A program made the translations under genes and the position numbers. From Syntrophomonadaceae bacterium (GTDB lineage Bacteria > Bacillota > Syntrophomonadia > Syntrophomonadales > Syntrophomonadaceae), in assembly GCA_028706315.1 (NCBI GenBank), contig JAQWBP010000007.1, positions 28,085 to 92,084 of the forward strand: DNA of 64,000 nt, read 5' to 3'. Positions 18,236 through 26,477 of this stretch are shown here, piece by piece. The notes beneath the pieces are model-generated. The model was given only the letters and a program-made list of their open reading frames with translations. It was not told the DNA's origin and made no database searches. Within the stretch, counting starts at the first letter, position 1. The number at the start of each line of letters is the position of its first letter.

Positions 18236-18279
18236 AAAAACGTGCAACGTTGGTTCTAATTTTATTTTATATTCTAACT

Positions 18280-18315
18280 AAAAAAGAGAACCTCACACCT
18301 CAGGAGAGTTCTCTT
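18280..18315 (-). terminator. Hairpin with T-run, minus orientation
   Basis: Minus-strand stem AAGAGAAC ... GTTCTCTT followed by TTTTTAG. It is the second terminator downstream of nadC, after the one at 18538-18563. Confidence 0.65.
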
Positions 18316-18337
18316 GCATGCTGTACATTTGATTATA

Positions 18338-18530
18338 TCGGGGTACCGCCCGGAATGCCTGTGCCCCTAAAGGGTAAATTCCGGGCTACGCGAATATGGC
18401 TAATACCAGCAATATGTCCGGCACCCCCCAACCCGTGTAGAGGGGAATTTATTCCCCGGTATGGTTTACCCGGCGGGGTACCGCCCGGAATGCCTGTGCC
18501 CCTAAAGGGTAAATTCCGGGCTACACGATA
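18338..18530 (+). repeat. B-family repeat, one full and one partial copy in tandem (B4)
   Basis: Full copy 18338-18456 (GGGGTACCGCC, GGAATGCC hairpin, GGCTACGCGAATATGG, GTGTAGAGGGGAATTTATTCCCC), then a second GGCGGGGTACCGCC and GGAATGCC hairpin at 18474-18528. Almost identical to 13081-13226. Confidence 0.88.
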
Positions 18531-18537
18531 GGGAAAT

Positions 18538-18563
18538 AGAAAAAGGAATGCGTTCGCATTCCT
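18538..18563 (-). terminator. Intrinsic terminator of the pan-nad operon
   Basis: Perfect hairpin AGGAATGCG-TT-CGCATTCCT (18544-18563) followed on the minus strand by TTTTTCTATTT. First T-run hairpin after nadC. Confidence 0.75.
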
Positions 18564-18680
18564 ACATTAATTAAAAATTTAAAATTGATTCCCCTGCGGA
18601 AACCCCTTTCCCAATGCAACTTAATGAATACGTAGTTTAAAAATGGTGTTAAATCTTTTGTATTTGGCAATTATAAATTC

Positions 18681-18830
18681 TAAATTATAGCAGGGATAAT
18701 CCCTATTTCGCTCTTTTTTAACGTTAACCAAAGCCGCGTAATTCCTTGAAAATCCGCGGGTTCCGCGTTGAATTACTCAAGCCCGGTGCATAATTAATAC
18801 TTTTTGCAGTGGAATCAAAATTCAAAATTA
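18681..18830 (-). repeat. C-type repeat, right member of the inverted pair
   Basis: Reverse complement of 12929-13075 with only a handful of differences over about 147 bases. It begins about 25 bases past the nadC stop. Confidence 0.9.
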
Positions 18831-18853
18831 AACAGCTGCCCCAGCAGCTATTT

Positions 18854-19684
18854 TTATTGCAGGTTAAAGCTTATATCCAGGCTGGTTACTGAATGGGTCA
18901 GGGCGCCTACGGAGATAAAGTCTACTCCGGTTTTAGCTACTTCTACCAGAGTACTTTCGTTTATGCCTCCTGAGGCTTCCAGTAAAGCTTGTCCCGCTGT
19001 GATTTCCACTGCTTTTTTCATAGTTTCTATATCCATGTTATCCAGCATAATAATATCAGCCCGGGATTCTAGAGCTTCCTGCAGCTGATCCAGGTTTTCT
19101 ACTTCTACTTCAATTTTAACCGTATGCGGTACTTTGATGCGCAGGGTAGATACTGCTTTTTGAATGCTACCTACTGCTTTGATATGGTTATCTTTGATCA
19201 TAACCCCATCATAAAGCCCGAAACGGTGATTACGAGCTCCACCAACAGCTACCGCATATTTTTCCAGGACTCTTAATCCAGGAGTAGTTTTACGAGTATC
19301 AACTAACTCGGCTTTAAAGTATTTGATCGCTGCCGCCATGGCATGAGTTTTGCTGGCAATGCCGGAAAGATGTTGTAAAAAGTTAAGGGCCGCTCTTTCC
19401 CCGGTCAATAGGGTAGCAGTGCTGCCAGCAACTTCAGCTATAATGTCGCCCGGATTTATTTCACTGCCATCTTCCTTATATATAGTAAATTTTACTTCTG
19501 GGTCCAAGTATTTAAAAACTGCCTGGCTAACTTCCACACCAGCTACTACACCAGGTGATTTAGCATAAAAAATTCCCCGGGATTGATGATCAACCGGGAT
19601 CAGATTCTGGGTAGTAATGTCTGCATGACCTATATCTTCTTCCAGAGCTCTTTTTATAAGCTCATTTAATCCCAAATATTGCAT
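18854..19684 (-). CDS. nadC: Nicotinate-nucleotide pyrophosphorylase (quinolinate phosphoribosyltransferase)
   Basis: Turns quinolinate plus PRPP into nicotinate mononucleotide. The 276-residue length is typical. It begins MQYLGLNELIKRALEEDIGHADITTQNLIP. It has LDTRKTTPGLRVLEKYAVAVGGARNHRFGLYDGVMIKDNH-type PRPP/quinolinate motifs near 133-175, EVEVENLDQL near 197, IIMLDNMDIE near 213 and the phosphate-binding LEASGGINEST near 238. I chose ATG 19684, which follows GGAGG; an in-frame ATG seven codons upstream lacks a site. Last gene of the pan-nad run. Confidence 0.97.
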   Translation of the reverse strand: MQYLGLNELIKRALEEDIGHADITTQNLIPVDHQSRGIFYAKSPGVVAGVEVSQAVFKYLDPEVKFTIYKEDGSEINPGDIIAEVAGSTATLLTGERAALNFLQHLSGIASKTHAMAAAIKYFKAELVDTRKTTPGLRVLEKYAVAVGGARNHRFGLYDGVMIKDNHIKAVGSIQKAVSTLRIKVPHTVKIEVEVENLDQLQEALESRADIIMLDNMDIETMKKAVEITAGQALLEASGGINESTLVEVAKTGVDFISVGALTHSVTSLDISFNLQ

Positions 19685-19743
19685 CCTATGCCTCCACATC
19701 CACAAATGTTAAATAACTAAAAAGCAAAAGTAGCTGGGTGCAA

Positions 19744-19777
19744 TTCAAGTCAAGAACCGTCCCTACTTGACTTCGAA
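19744..19777. repeat. GGGACGGTTC monomer hairpin (copy A4) overlapping the nadB stop
   Basis: Stem AAGTCAAG / CTTGACTT with the core (AACCGTCCCTA) in the loop, so this is the short form of the A family. The nadB stop TAG (19765-19763) lies inside the core; its last codons are part of the stem. Confidence 0.75.
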
Positions 19778-21364
19778 TGACTTATGTTTTATCCAGTTTA
19801 TGTCGTCTCTAGTCGGGTAATCGGAGCGGAAATGCCCACCCCGGCTCTCTTGGCGCCAGAGAGTTGCCTGAATTATTACATGGGCTACTGTTAACATGTT
19901 AACGATTTCAAAATAACTCAAAATATCGTCACCACAGGCCAGGTTACGGTAGAGGTATTCTACCTCCTGGTTAGCTTTTTTAAGCTCGGTTTCATTTCTT
20001 ATTATACCCACATTTTCCCACATAATATTCTGGAGCCTGGTTTTAGCCGTAAAGGGGTCAATTTTTTGCTTTTCAGGACTATACACCTGACTATTATCAA
20101 ATTCGTCAAAGATTTCTTCTTCCCGGATACGCTGCCGGCTAAGAATTTCTTCGACTTTATCAATGATTCTGTTCCCGAAAACAATTCCTTCTAATAAGGA
20201 ATTGCTGGCCAGACGATTAGCTCCATGTACACCAGTACAGGCTGCTTCACCACAGGAATAAAGCCCATGAAGGTTCGTTGCTCCATAAGTATTAGTAGTA
20301 ATACCCCCCATGGTGTAATGGGCCGCCGGTGATACCGGAACATAATCTCTAGTTATGTCTATGCCTCTTTTCAGGCAGGTGCGGTAAATGTTAGGAAACC
20401 GCTCTTTTACGCCGGGTATGCCCCTCATGTCGAGGTGAACATATTCGGTGTTAGACATAGCCATTTCATTTACAATAGCGCGGGATACCACATCCCGGGG
20501 TGCCAGTTCTTCCATGCGATGATACTGGTGCATAAAACGCTCGTTTTTAGCATTGTAAAGCAGACCTCCTTCTCCTCGCACAGCTTCGGAGATAAGAAAG
20601 CGCTGGGTATCATGGCTAAAAAGAACAGTTGGATGAAATTGTATAAATTCCAGGTCACTAAGTTGTCCACCGGCACGAAAACATGCTGCCATGCCATCAG
20701 CGGTAGCCACATCAGGATTAGTCGTATATTTATAAAGTTGTCCAGCTCCACCTGTAGCTACTATTAATGCCCGGGCTATATAGATCAGCTTGTCCCCGGT
20801 TTTGGCATCATAAACAAGTGCGCCATACGTTTCTTTACGCTGCTTACTGCCTAGTATATCTATTAAAAATTGGTTTTCAATAATGGTAATATCCGGATTA
20901 CTTTCACAACTCGTGACTAGCGCTTGACGGATAGCTTCACCAGTAGCATCAGCGGCATGCAGGATGCGCGCTCTGCTGTGGGCACCTTCCCTGGCCAGGG
21001 AAATACTGCCATCCTTCATGTCAAACTTCGCTCCCGCCTGCATAAGCTCCCTTACTCTGTCCGGCCCCTCAGAAACTAGAACATCAACCGCCTCGACATT
21101 ACAAAGCCCGGCACCAGCTTCCAAGGTATCTTCGAGATGTAAAAAAGGGGAATCCTCCTCATGTACGGCAGCGGCAATTCCCCCCTGAGCTAATCCGGTA
21201 TTGGAATCTTTTATGGTTTTTTTAGTAAGTACTACTACTTTCCCATATTTGGCAGCCTTTAATGCTGTAAAAAGACCAGCAATTCCTCCACCTATAATTA
21301 GAAAATCAGTTGGTGTAATGGGAGTTTGCTTATCCAGACCCCCTATATATCTTGTAATGATCAT
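19763..21364 (-). CDS. nadB: L-aspartate oxidase
   Basis: FAD flavoprotein oxidising aspartate to iminoaspartate, the substrate handed to NadA; in anaerobes fumarate may be the acceptor. The 533 residues include FLIIGGGIAGLFTALKAAKYG near 22-42, SNTGLAQGGIAAAV near 54-68, EFIQFHPTVL near 240, the active-site region REGAHSRARILHAADATG, and APRDVVSRAIV near 287 followed by the AAHYTMGGI segment. It then has a C-terminal helical domain. Ribosome site is weak (GAGAAGTG). It follows nadA by 72 bases. Its 3' end runs into an A-family hairpin. Confidence 0.97.
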   Translation of the reverse strand: MIITRYIGGLDKQTPITPTDFLIIGGGIAGLFTALKAAKYGKVVVLTKKTIKDSNTGLAQGGIAAAVHEEDSPFLHLEDTLEAGAGLCNVEAVDVLVSEGPDRVRELMQAGAKFDMKDGSISLAREGAHSRARILHAADATGEAIRQALVTSCESNPDITIIENQFLIDILGSKQRKETYGALVYDAKTGDKLIYIARALIVATGGAGQLYKYTTNPDVATADGMAACFRAGGQLSDLEFIQFHPTVLFSHDTQRFLISEAVRGEGGLLYNAKNERFMHQYHRMEELAPRDVVSRAIVNEMAMSNTEYVHLDMRGIPGVKERFPNIYRTCLKRGIDITRDYVPVSPAAHYTMGGITTNTYGATNLHGLYSCGEAACTGVHGANRLASNSLLEGIVFGNRIIDKVEEILSRQRIREEEIFDEFDNSQVYSPEKQKIDPFTAKTRLQNIMWENVGIIRNETELKKANQEVEYLYRNLACGDDILSYFEIVNMLTVAHVIIQATLWRQESRGGHFRSDYPTRDDINWIKHKSFEVK

Positions 21365-21436
21365 TTTACACTTCTCACTCTAAACATATTTGCTCTAAAA
21401 TATTAATTTTAGCTCTCCTTGATTTTACTCTTATTC

Positions 21437-22345
21437 TTATGCAATAGAAAGCATTTTTTCCAGAGATTGATGAGCTTTTTGCCGTATTGCCTCGGGGACT
21501 TCCACCTGATATTGCATTTCCCGGAGTGCATTAGCTAGTTTCTCCAGAGTAATATATTTCATATCCTGACACATGAATTCGGTACGGGCCAGATAAAGGT
21601 TTTTATCCGGGCACTTTTTCTGCACAGTATGTAAAAAACCTTCCTCGGTGCCAATGATGAATTCTTGTCCCGGAGTGGACTGCACATATTGTAATATACC
21701 CGCAGTTGAGCGAACTGCATCAGCTTTGGCAATTACCTCTGGCGGACATTCCGGGTGAACTACTACTTTAGCTCCGGGATGTTTTTGCATCTGCTCTTCG
21801 ATCTCCTGTGCAGTTAAGATATTATGTACCGGGCAGTATCCTTCCCACAAGATCATTTCCCGCCCCGTCTGGCTCTGGACATATGCACCCAGATTACGGT
21901 CAGGTACGAAAATAATCTCACGATCTTCGGGAATAGATTTTACTACATTTACTGCATTAGAAGATGTACAGCAAATGTCGCTTTCAGCCTTAACTTCGGC
22001 AGAAGAGTTCACATAGCAAACTACTACCGCACCAGGATACCGAGCTTTTGTCTCCCGCAGCTGTTCAGCCGTAATCATATCAGCCATCGGGCAACCAGCT
22101 TCTATATCAGGTAGTAACACAGTTTTTTCCGGGCTTAATATTTTGGCGCTTTCCGCCATAAAACTGACCCCGCAAAATACGATTACATCAGCATCAGTCT
22201 CAGCTGCCTGTCTGGCCAGCTGCAGCGAGTCGCCAATAAAATCAGCCGCATCTTGTATTTCCGGTAACTGGTAATAATGAGCCATGATCAATGCATTAAT
22301 TTCTTTCTTCCTCCGGGCTATATACTCTAGTGCATCTCTTGACAT
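21437..22345 (-). CDS. nadA: Quinolinate synthase A
   Basis: [4Fe-4S] enzyme joining iminoaspartate and dihydroxyacetone phosphate into quinolinate. The 302-residue protein has the three cysteines expected for the cluster: Cys85 (AGCPMADM), Cys171 (GYCPVH) and Cys259 (EFMCQDM). It also has IMAHYYQLPEIQDAADFIGDSLQLA near 20-44 and FCGVSFMAESAKIL near 57. AGGAGG stands upstream of the ATG. It starts 15 bases after panD, so NAD and pantothenate synthesis share a transcript. The cluster is oxygen-sensitive, consistent with an anaerobe. Confidence 0.98.
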   Translation of the reverse strand: MSRDALEYIARRKKEINALIMAHYYQLPEIQDAADFIGDSLQLARQAAETDADVIVFCGVSFMAESAKILSPEKTVLLPDIEAGCPMADMITAEQLRETKARYPGAVVVCYVNSSAEVKAESDICCTSSNAVNVVKSIPEDREIIFVPDRNLGAYVQSQTGREMILWEGYCPVHNILTAQEIEEQMQKHPGAKVVVHPECPPEVIAKADAVRSTAGILQYVQSTPGQEFIIGTEEGFLHTVQKKCPDKNLYLARTEFMCQDMKYITLEKLANALREMQYQVEVPEAIRQKAHQSLEKMLSIA

Positions 22346-22360
22346 AACCAGCGTATCCTC

Positions 22361-22732
22361 CTATTCGTAACATCCCTGGCAAACCTTTTTAATCTCATTA
22401 TTTTGATTGACATATACTAGCCGGGGTTTGTGCTTTTGGCATTCTTCATCTTCTAATATAGTATAAGTAAGAATGATTATTACATCGCCTTTTTGCACCA
22501 GGCGAGCCGCAGCCCCATTCAGGCATATTATCCTTGATCCAGCCTTTCCTTCGATGACGTAAGTCTCGAAACGTTGGCCATTATTATTATTGACAATCGT
22601 GACTTTTTCATTCGGTAATATGTCTGCAGCTTCCATCAAATCCCTGTCAATGGTTATGCTCCCTACATAGTTTAGATCCGCCTCTGTAACTACAGCGCGA
22701 TGTATCTTTGACTTGAGCATGTAACGAAGCAA
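22361..22732 (-). CDS. panD: Aspartate 1-decarboxylase (pyruvoyl enzyme)
   Basis: Makes beta-alanine from aspartate for pantothenate. I place the start at TTG 22732, nine bases after GGAGG and four bases past the panC stop. This gives [29 protein letters not shown], in which the self-cleavage pair is Gly24-Ser25, exactly the canonical numbering. The first in-frame ATG (22720) would remove four conserved residues and has no ribosome site. The mature length (123) is typical. The protein ends in a Cys-x-x-Cys (KVCQGCYE), which is unusual but terminal. Confidence 0.96.
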   Translation of the reverse strand: MLRYMLKSKIHRAVVTEADLNYVGSITIDRDLMEAADILPNEKVTIVNNNNGQRFETYVIEGKAGSRIICLNGAAARLVQKGDVIIILTYTILEDEECQKHKPRLVYVNQNNEIKKVCQGCYE

Positions 22733-22736
22733 TTGA

Positions 22737-23585
22737 TTACACCTCCACAATCAGGTTGTCAATTAACCTGGTACTCCCAAATTTAACTGCAAGTGCTATT
22801 AACACCTGCCCCCTTATTTTTTGGAGATCCGCCAGATCAGATGCATTATATATTTCTATATAATCAATCTGCGCCTGCGGACAAGCTACGATCATTTGCT
22901 TAATCTGTCGCCTGACTGTTTCCACATTCGTCTCCCCACTCCGGATGCTCTCTTGCGCTTTTTGCAGTGCCTGCCACAATATCAGAGCTTCATGGCGCTG
23001 CTCATGATCAAGATATACATTCCGGGAACTCATAGCTAACCCATCTTCCTCCCTGACTATGGGCACCCTCACTATTTCCAGGGGAAAGTTGAGTTCTTTT
23101 ACCATTTTTTCTACTATTAAGGCCTGCTGGGCATCTTTCTGGCCAAAAAAGGCCTTATCCGGCAGGCATATGTTAAATAATTTGCTAACTACGGTAGTAA
23201 CACCCCTGAAATGCCCGGGACGCCTAGAACCGCAAAGCTTGCCGGGGATTTCTCCCAAAACCTCTACATAAGTATTATAGCCGCCCGGGTACATTTCTTT
23301 TATGGCCGGTGCAAATATGGCATCAGCTTTTTCTGCTTCCAGCCGCAATTGATCCCTTTGAATATCACGCGGATATTCATCGAAATCTTCGTTAACACCA
23401 AACTGTATGGGGTTAACAAAAATACTGACTATTACTATATCGCATTGTTTCCTGGCTTCTCTTACCAGTGAAAGATGCCCATTATGTAGGTAACCCATAG
23501 TAGGTACAAGCCCGATAGTTTTACCCTGTTTTTTGTTCTGCAGGGACCATTGTTGTATTTCTTTAATACTATTAAATACCTGCAT
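22737..23585 (-). CDS. panC: Pantothenate synthetase
   Basis: ATP-dependent ligase of pantoate and beta-alanine. The 282-residue protein shows [23 protein letters not shown] near 27-49 (ATP-binding HxGH as HNGH), [20 protein letters not shown] near 55-75, [16 protein letters not shown] near 128, FGQKDAQQ near 149, and the KMSKS-like AMSSRNVYL near 186. AGAGGAG site before the ATG. It is between panB and panD, with the GGAGG for panD inside its last codons. Confidence 0.98.
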   Translation of the reverse strand: MQVFNSIKEIQQWSLQNKKQGKTIGLVPTMGYLHNGHLSLVREARKQCDIVIVSIFVNPIQFGVNEDFDEYPRDIQRDQLRLEAEKADAIFAPAIKEMYPGGYNTYVEVLGEIPGKLCGSRRPGHFRGVTTVVSKLFNICLPDKAFFGQKDAQQALIVEKMVKELNFPLEIVRVPIVREEDGLAMSSRNVYLDHEQRHEALILWQALQKAQESIRSGETNVETVRRQIKQMIVACPQAQIDYIEIYNASDLADLQKIRGQVLIALAVKFGSTRLIDNLIVEV

Positions 23586-23613
23586 TTTTACTCCTCTTTA
23601 TTATGAAATTAAT

Positions 23614-24444
23614 TTAATAAAGTTTTTCCAGCACTTCTTCGTTTATAGAAAAGCCGTGCTCTTTACCTGGGAAAGTACCTTCTTCAACTTCTTTTTTATA
23701 ACTTTTTATAGCTTCCATGATAACTGGCTGCAGGTTAGCATATTGTTTGACGAATTTAGGTGTATGCCCTTTAAACATCCCTAAAACATCATTTATTACT
23801 AATACCTGACCATCACAGTAGTGTCCTGCACCAATTCCGATAGTTGGAACTGATACTTCTTCCGTGATTTTACGGGCCAGCCCGGTAGGAACACATTCCA
23901 GCGTTATAGCAAAAACTCCAGCCTCATCGAGGGCTTTAGCGTCTTCTATTAATTTGCTGGCTGTCTCAAAATCCTTGCCCTGAACTCTAAAACCTCCCAG
24001 TTGGTTAACTGATTGAGGCGTAAGCCCTATATGCCCCATCACGGGAATCTGAGCATCAAGTATAGCTTTTATCGTATCTATCCTTTCAGTTCCGCCCTCC
24101 AGTTTTACTGCCTGTGCACCGGCCTCCTGTAAAAATCTGCCGGCATTACGGACTGCTTCTTTAAAGGATACATGGTAGGATAGAAAAGGCATATCCCCAA
24201 CTACCATGGCATGGCTAGTTGCTCCGGCTACTGCCCGGGTATGATGAATCATGTCATTCATGGTCACTGCCAAGGTATTCTCATAACCGAGTACTACCAT
24301 ACCAAGCGAATCGCCTACCAGTATCATATCAATCCCTGCTTCGTCAACCATAGCTGCAGTAAAACAATCATAGGAGGTTAGCATAGTAATCTTTTCCTGT
24401 TTCTGTTTTTTCTCTTTTAAGCTAACCGTAGATATTCTGGCCAT
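23614..24444 (-). CDS. panB: 3-methyl-2-oxobutanoate hydroxymethyltransferase
   Basis: Adds a one-carbon unit from methylene-tetrahydrofolate to alpha-ketoisovalerate, giving ketopantoate. The 276-residue protein contains [45 protein letters not shown] near 18-62 with the Mg2+-binding Asp, GDMPFLSYH near 82, VKLEGG near 113, [16 protein letters not shown] near 136 and [16 protein letters not shown] near 195. AAGGAGGG site. The product needs reduction; the gene before it is a candidate for that step. Confidence 0.98.
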   Translation of the reverse strand: MARISTVSLKEKKQKQEKITMLTSYDCFTAAMVDEAGIDMILVGDSLGMVVLGYENTLAVTMNDMIHHTRAVAGATSHAMVVGDMPFLSYHVSFKEAVRNAGRFLQEAGAQAVKLEGGTERIDTIKAILDAQIPVMGHIGLTPQSVNQLGGFRVQGKDFETASKLIEDAKALDEAGVFAITLECVPTGLARKITEEVSVPTIGIGAGHYCDGQVLVINDVLGMFKGHTPKFVKQYANLQPVIMEAIKSYKKEVEEGTFPGKEHGFSINEEVLEKLY

Positions 24445-24500
24445 ATTAAATACCCTCCTTAAATCCCTGTCGTCATCGATTCGATAAGTACCATACTTTA

Positions 24501-25397
24501 TTAACTAGCCGATGCTATACGTGCAATTTCCGTCATAAATACATTTTGAAATTCTTCCATACTGTCGGTATCAATAGTACCCTTTTCCAGAGCAATCTGG
24601 GCAGTATAAAAGCCCAACCAGCTGTAGAGTTTGATGAGTTCAGGTGCCATCTCTTCCAGGCAGGTCAGGTGTTTCAAAATAGTACCAAGATCCCCACGCG
24701 CAATCGGACCGGTTAACGCCTTTGGTATACCGATCTTCTCAACATTATTAACAGTTCCATTAATTAGTGGCATCAAAGCCTTTACAGCAGACTCCCGAGG
24801 TATACCTGTTGATTCTAAAAACCTTACCCCAAAGTCTATCAGGGTAACTAGATAATTAGAAACTACACAAGCCCCGGCGTGATATAATGGCTTGGCCTTT
24901 CGATCTATGAAGAAATATTCCCCCTGCAGGGTTTCAACGATGCATACAGCAACCTCATACGCGTCCTTATCCCCTTCAATGCTGAATACAGACCCGGGAA
25001 GATTTTCAATCGCCTGGTCTACACTAGCAAAGGATTGCAAAGGATGCACTGATGCGACAATGGCGCCAAATTCTTTAGCTCTATCAAGTATTTCTGATGA
25101 CTGGGCACCACTCATGTGCACAATAATCTGCCCGAGGGAAAAGTCACTGCTATCAGCCAGATTATTGACAACATCCTCAATAGCGGTGTCACAGGTAGTG
25201 ATAAACAAAATATCTGCCGAGTGAGAAACTTCTTGAGGTGATGCATAAGCCTTACATCCGATCCGTTCCACAAGCTGTTTTGTAGATTCGGATTCTATAT
25301 CATGTACACCCGTAATCTCATAACCTTTTCTGGACAGTACCACCCCAACTGCCGTTCCTACCACTCCCGCCCCGATAATACCTATCCTGGCCTTCAT
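24501..25397 (-). CDS. Rossmann/DUF2520 dehydrogenase, candidate ketopantoate reductase (PanG-like)
   Basis: A 298-residue NAD(P)-dependent dehydrogenase-like protein. The N-terminal Rossmann motif is [29 protein letters not shown]. It is followed by [17 protein letters not shown] near 62-80 and the DUF2520 block [31 protein letters not shown] near 93-122. A helical C-terminal domain has [16 protein letters not shown] and [18 protein letters not shown]. No standard panE is seen, and this gene directly precedes panB (56-base gap). From memory, an alternative ketopantoate reductase, PanG, is of this type; that makes the missing-step role plausible but unproven. Confidence 0.85.
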   Translation of the reverse strand: MKARIGIIGAGVVGTAVGVVLSRKGYEITGVHDIESESTKQLVERIGCKAYASPQEVSHSADILFITTCDTAIEDVVNNLADSSDFSLGQIIVHMSGAQSSEILDRAKEFGAIVASVHPLQSFASVDQAIENLPGSVFSIEGDKDAYEVAVCIVETLQGEYFFIDRKAKPLYHAGACVVSNYLVTLIDFGVRFLESTGIPRESAVKALMPLINGTVNNVEKIGIPKALTGPIARGDLGTILKHLTCLEEMAPELIKLYSWLGFYTAQIALEKGTIDTDSMEEFQNVFMTEIARIASAS

Positions 25398-25503
25398 TAA
25401 TCAAACCCCCCTCCGGGTAGGTAAAATACCTTACCCTCGATAACCATACTGTCTTGCTCCCTTAAAGGGATACAAGCAGTAACTCAACGGCGGGAGACGC
25501 CAT

Positions 25504-25998
25504 TCACATTCGCCTAATTTTTTCGTTTCCATCTCGGGCTTTAGCTCTACTCAACACCTCCTCTAATATGGCCCCATCATCAGGAAATACTAATTCCGCA
25601 TCAATCTCCTGCAATGGGATCAGTACAAACAACCTTTCCCTCATGTAAGGATGAGGTACTTTTAATTCCTCTGAGTTTAACACTTCTTCCCCATATAAAA
25701 GAATATCTAAGTCTATAATCCGGGGCCCCCACTTTTCTTTACGCTGGCGGCCCATTTTAATTTCAATTTCTTGTAACCGATGTAATAGTTCACCGGCGGG
25801 TAGACTCGTAATTATTCTGGCGACCTGGTTGACAAAATCCTCCTGATCAGTCTTGCCCCAAGGGGCGGTCACATATAGTGATGAAACACTATCTAGCTTA
25901 ACTCCTGTAATCTGGTTTATTTCTGCCCGCGCATTTTCCAAATTCTGCGCTTTTTCGCCGATATTCGAGCCTAGTCCGATGTATGCTCTTGTTTCCAT
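25504..25998 (-). CDS. folK: 6-hydroxymethyl-7,8-dihydropterin pyrophosphokinase
   Basis: Transfers pyrophosphate from ATP to the pterin before its coupling to p-aminobenzoate. The 164-residue protein has AYIGLGSNIGEKAQNLENA at the start, VTAPWGKTDQEDFVNQVARI near 43-62, the signature RKEKWGPRIIDLDILLYG near 88-105, and VPHPYMRERLFVLIPL near 113-128. AAGGGGAAC site. It follows folB on the same strand; the three fol genes are ordered folP-folB-folK as in many Firmicutes. Confidence 0.97.
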   Translation of the reverse strand: METRAYIGLGSNIGEKAQNLENARAEINQITGVKLDSVSSLYVTAPWGKTDQEDFVNQVARIITSLPAGELLHRLQEIEIKMGRQRKEKWGPRIIDLDILLYGEEVLNSEELKVPHPYMRERLFVLIPLQEIDAELVFPDDGAILEEVLSRAKARDGNEKIRRM

Positions 25999-26120
25999 TT
26001 GTTCCCCTTTAAATTAGCATATAGATTATTATAGAGCAAGAAGTTTATTCGGTAATTCTACTTATTAAATCGATGTTTATCGACATTTTTATCGAGTACC
26101 GGAAAACTCTTGCCCATATT

Positions 26121-26477
26121 TTACCTTGTTCGTTTTATAGTTACAGCAAAGTAGTCAAAGTCTCCCTCCACTGGCGCGTCTGGTTTGTATACGGTAACTT
26201 CAACTGCCTGCAGCGGGAACCTGGCTAATAACTCGGCGGCGATCTTTTCTGCCAGGGCTTCGATTAAATTATATGTTTCTTTTTCTACTATGTTCTCTAC
26301 CTGGTGAAAAACCTCATCATAATTAACTGTTAATTTTAGATCATCTTTTAGCCCTGCTGCTCGCAGGTCAAGGAACATGCCCAGGTCAACTATAAATTCC
26401 TGAGGAGTTGTTTTCTCCTGGGTAAGAACGCCATGGCAACCTTTAAACTTTAGGCCTTTGGCCGTGATTTTATCCAT
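26121..26477 (-). CDS. folB: Dihydroneopterin aldolase
   Basis: Splits dihydroneopterin to hydroxymethyl-dihydropterin. The 118-residue protein begins MDKITAKGLKFKGCHGVLTQEKTTPQEFIVDLGMFLDLRAAGLKDDLKLTVNYDEVF, with the conserved Gly-x-His-Gly turn and Tyr of the family, and ends VEVTVYKPDAPVEGDFDYFAVTIKR. Its start codon touches the folP stop. The start region is present a second time, fused into the folP 3' end, on the far side of an A-family hairpin. Confidence 0.95.
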   Translation of the reverse strand: MDKITAKGLKFKGCHGVLTQEKTTPQEFIVDLGMFLDLRAAGLKDDLKLTVNYDEVFHQVENIVEKETYNLIEALAEKIAAELLARFPLQAVEVTVYKPDAPVEGDFDYFAVTIKRTR

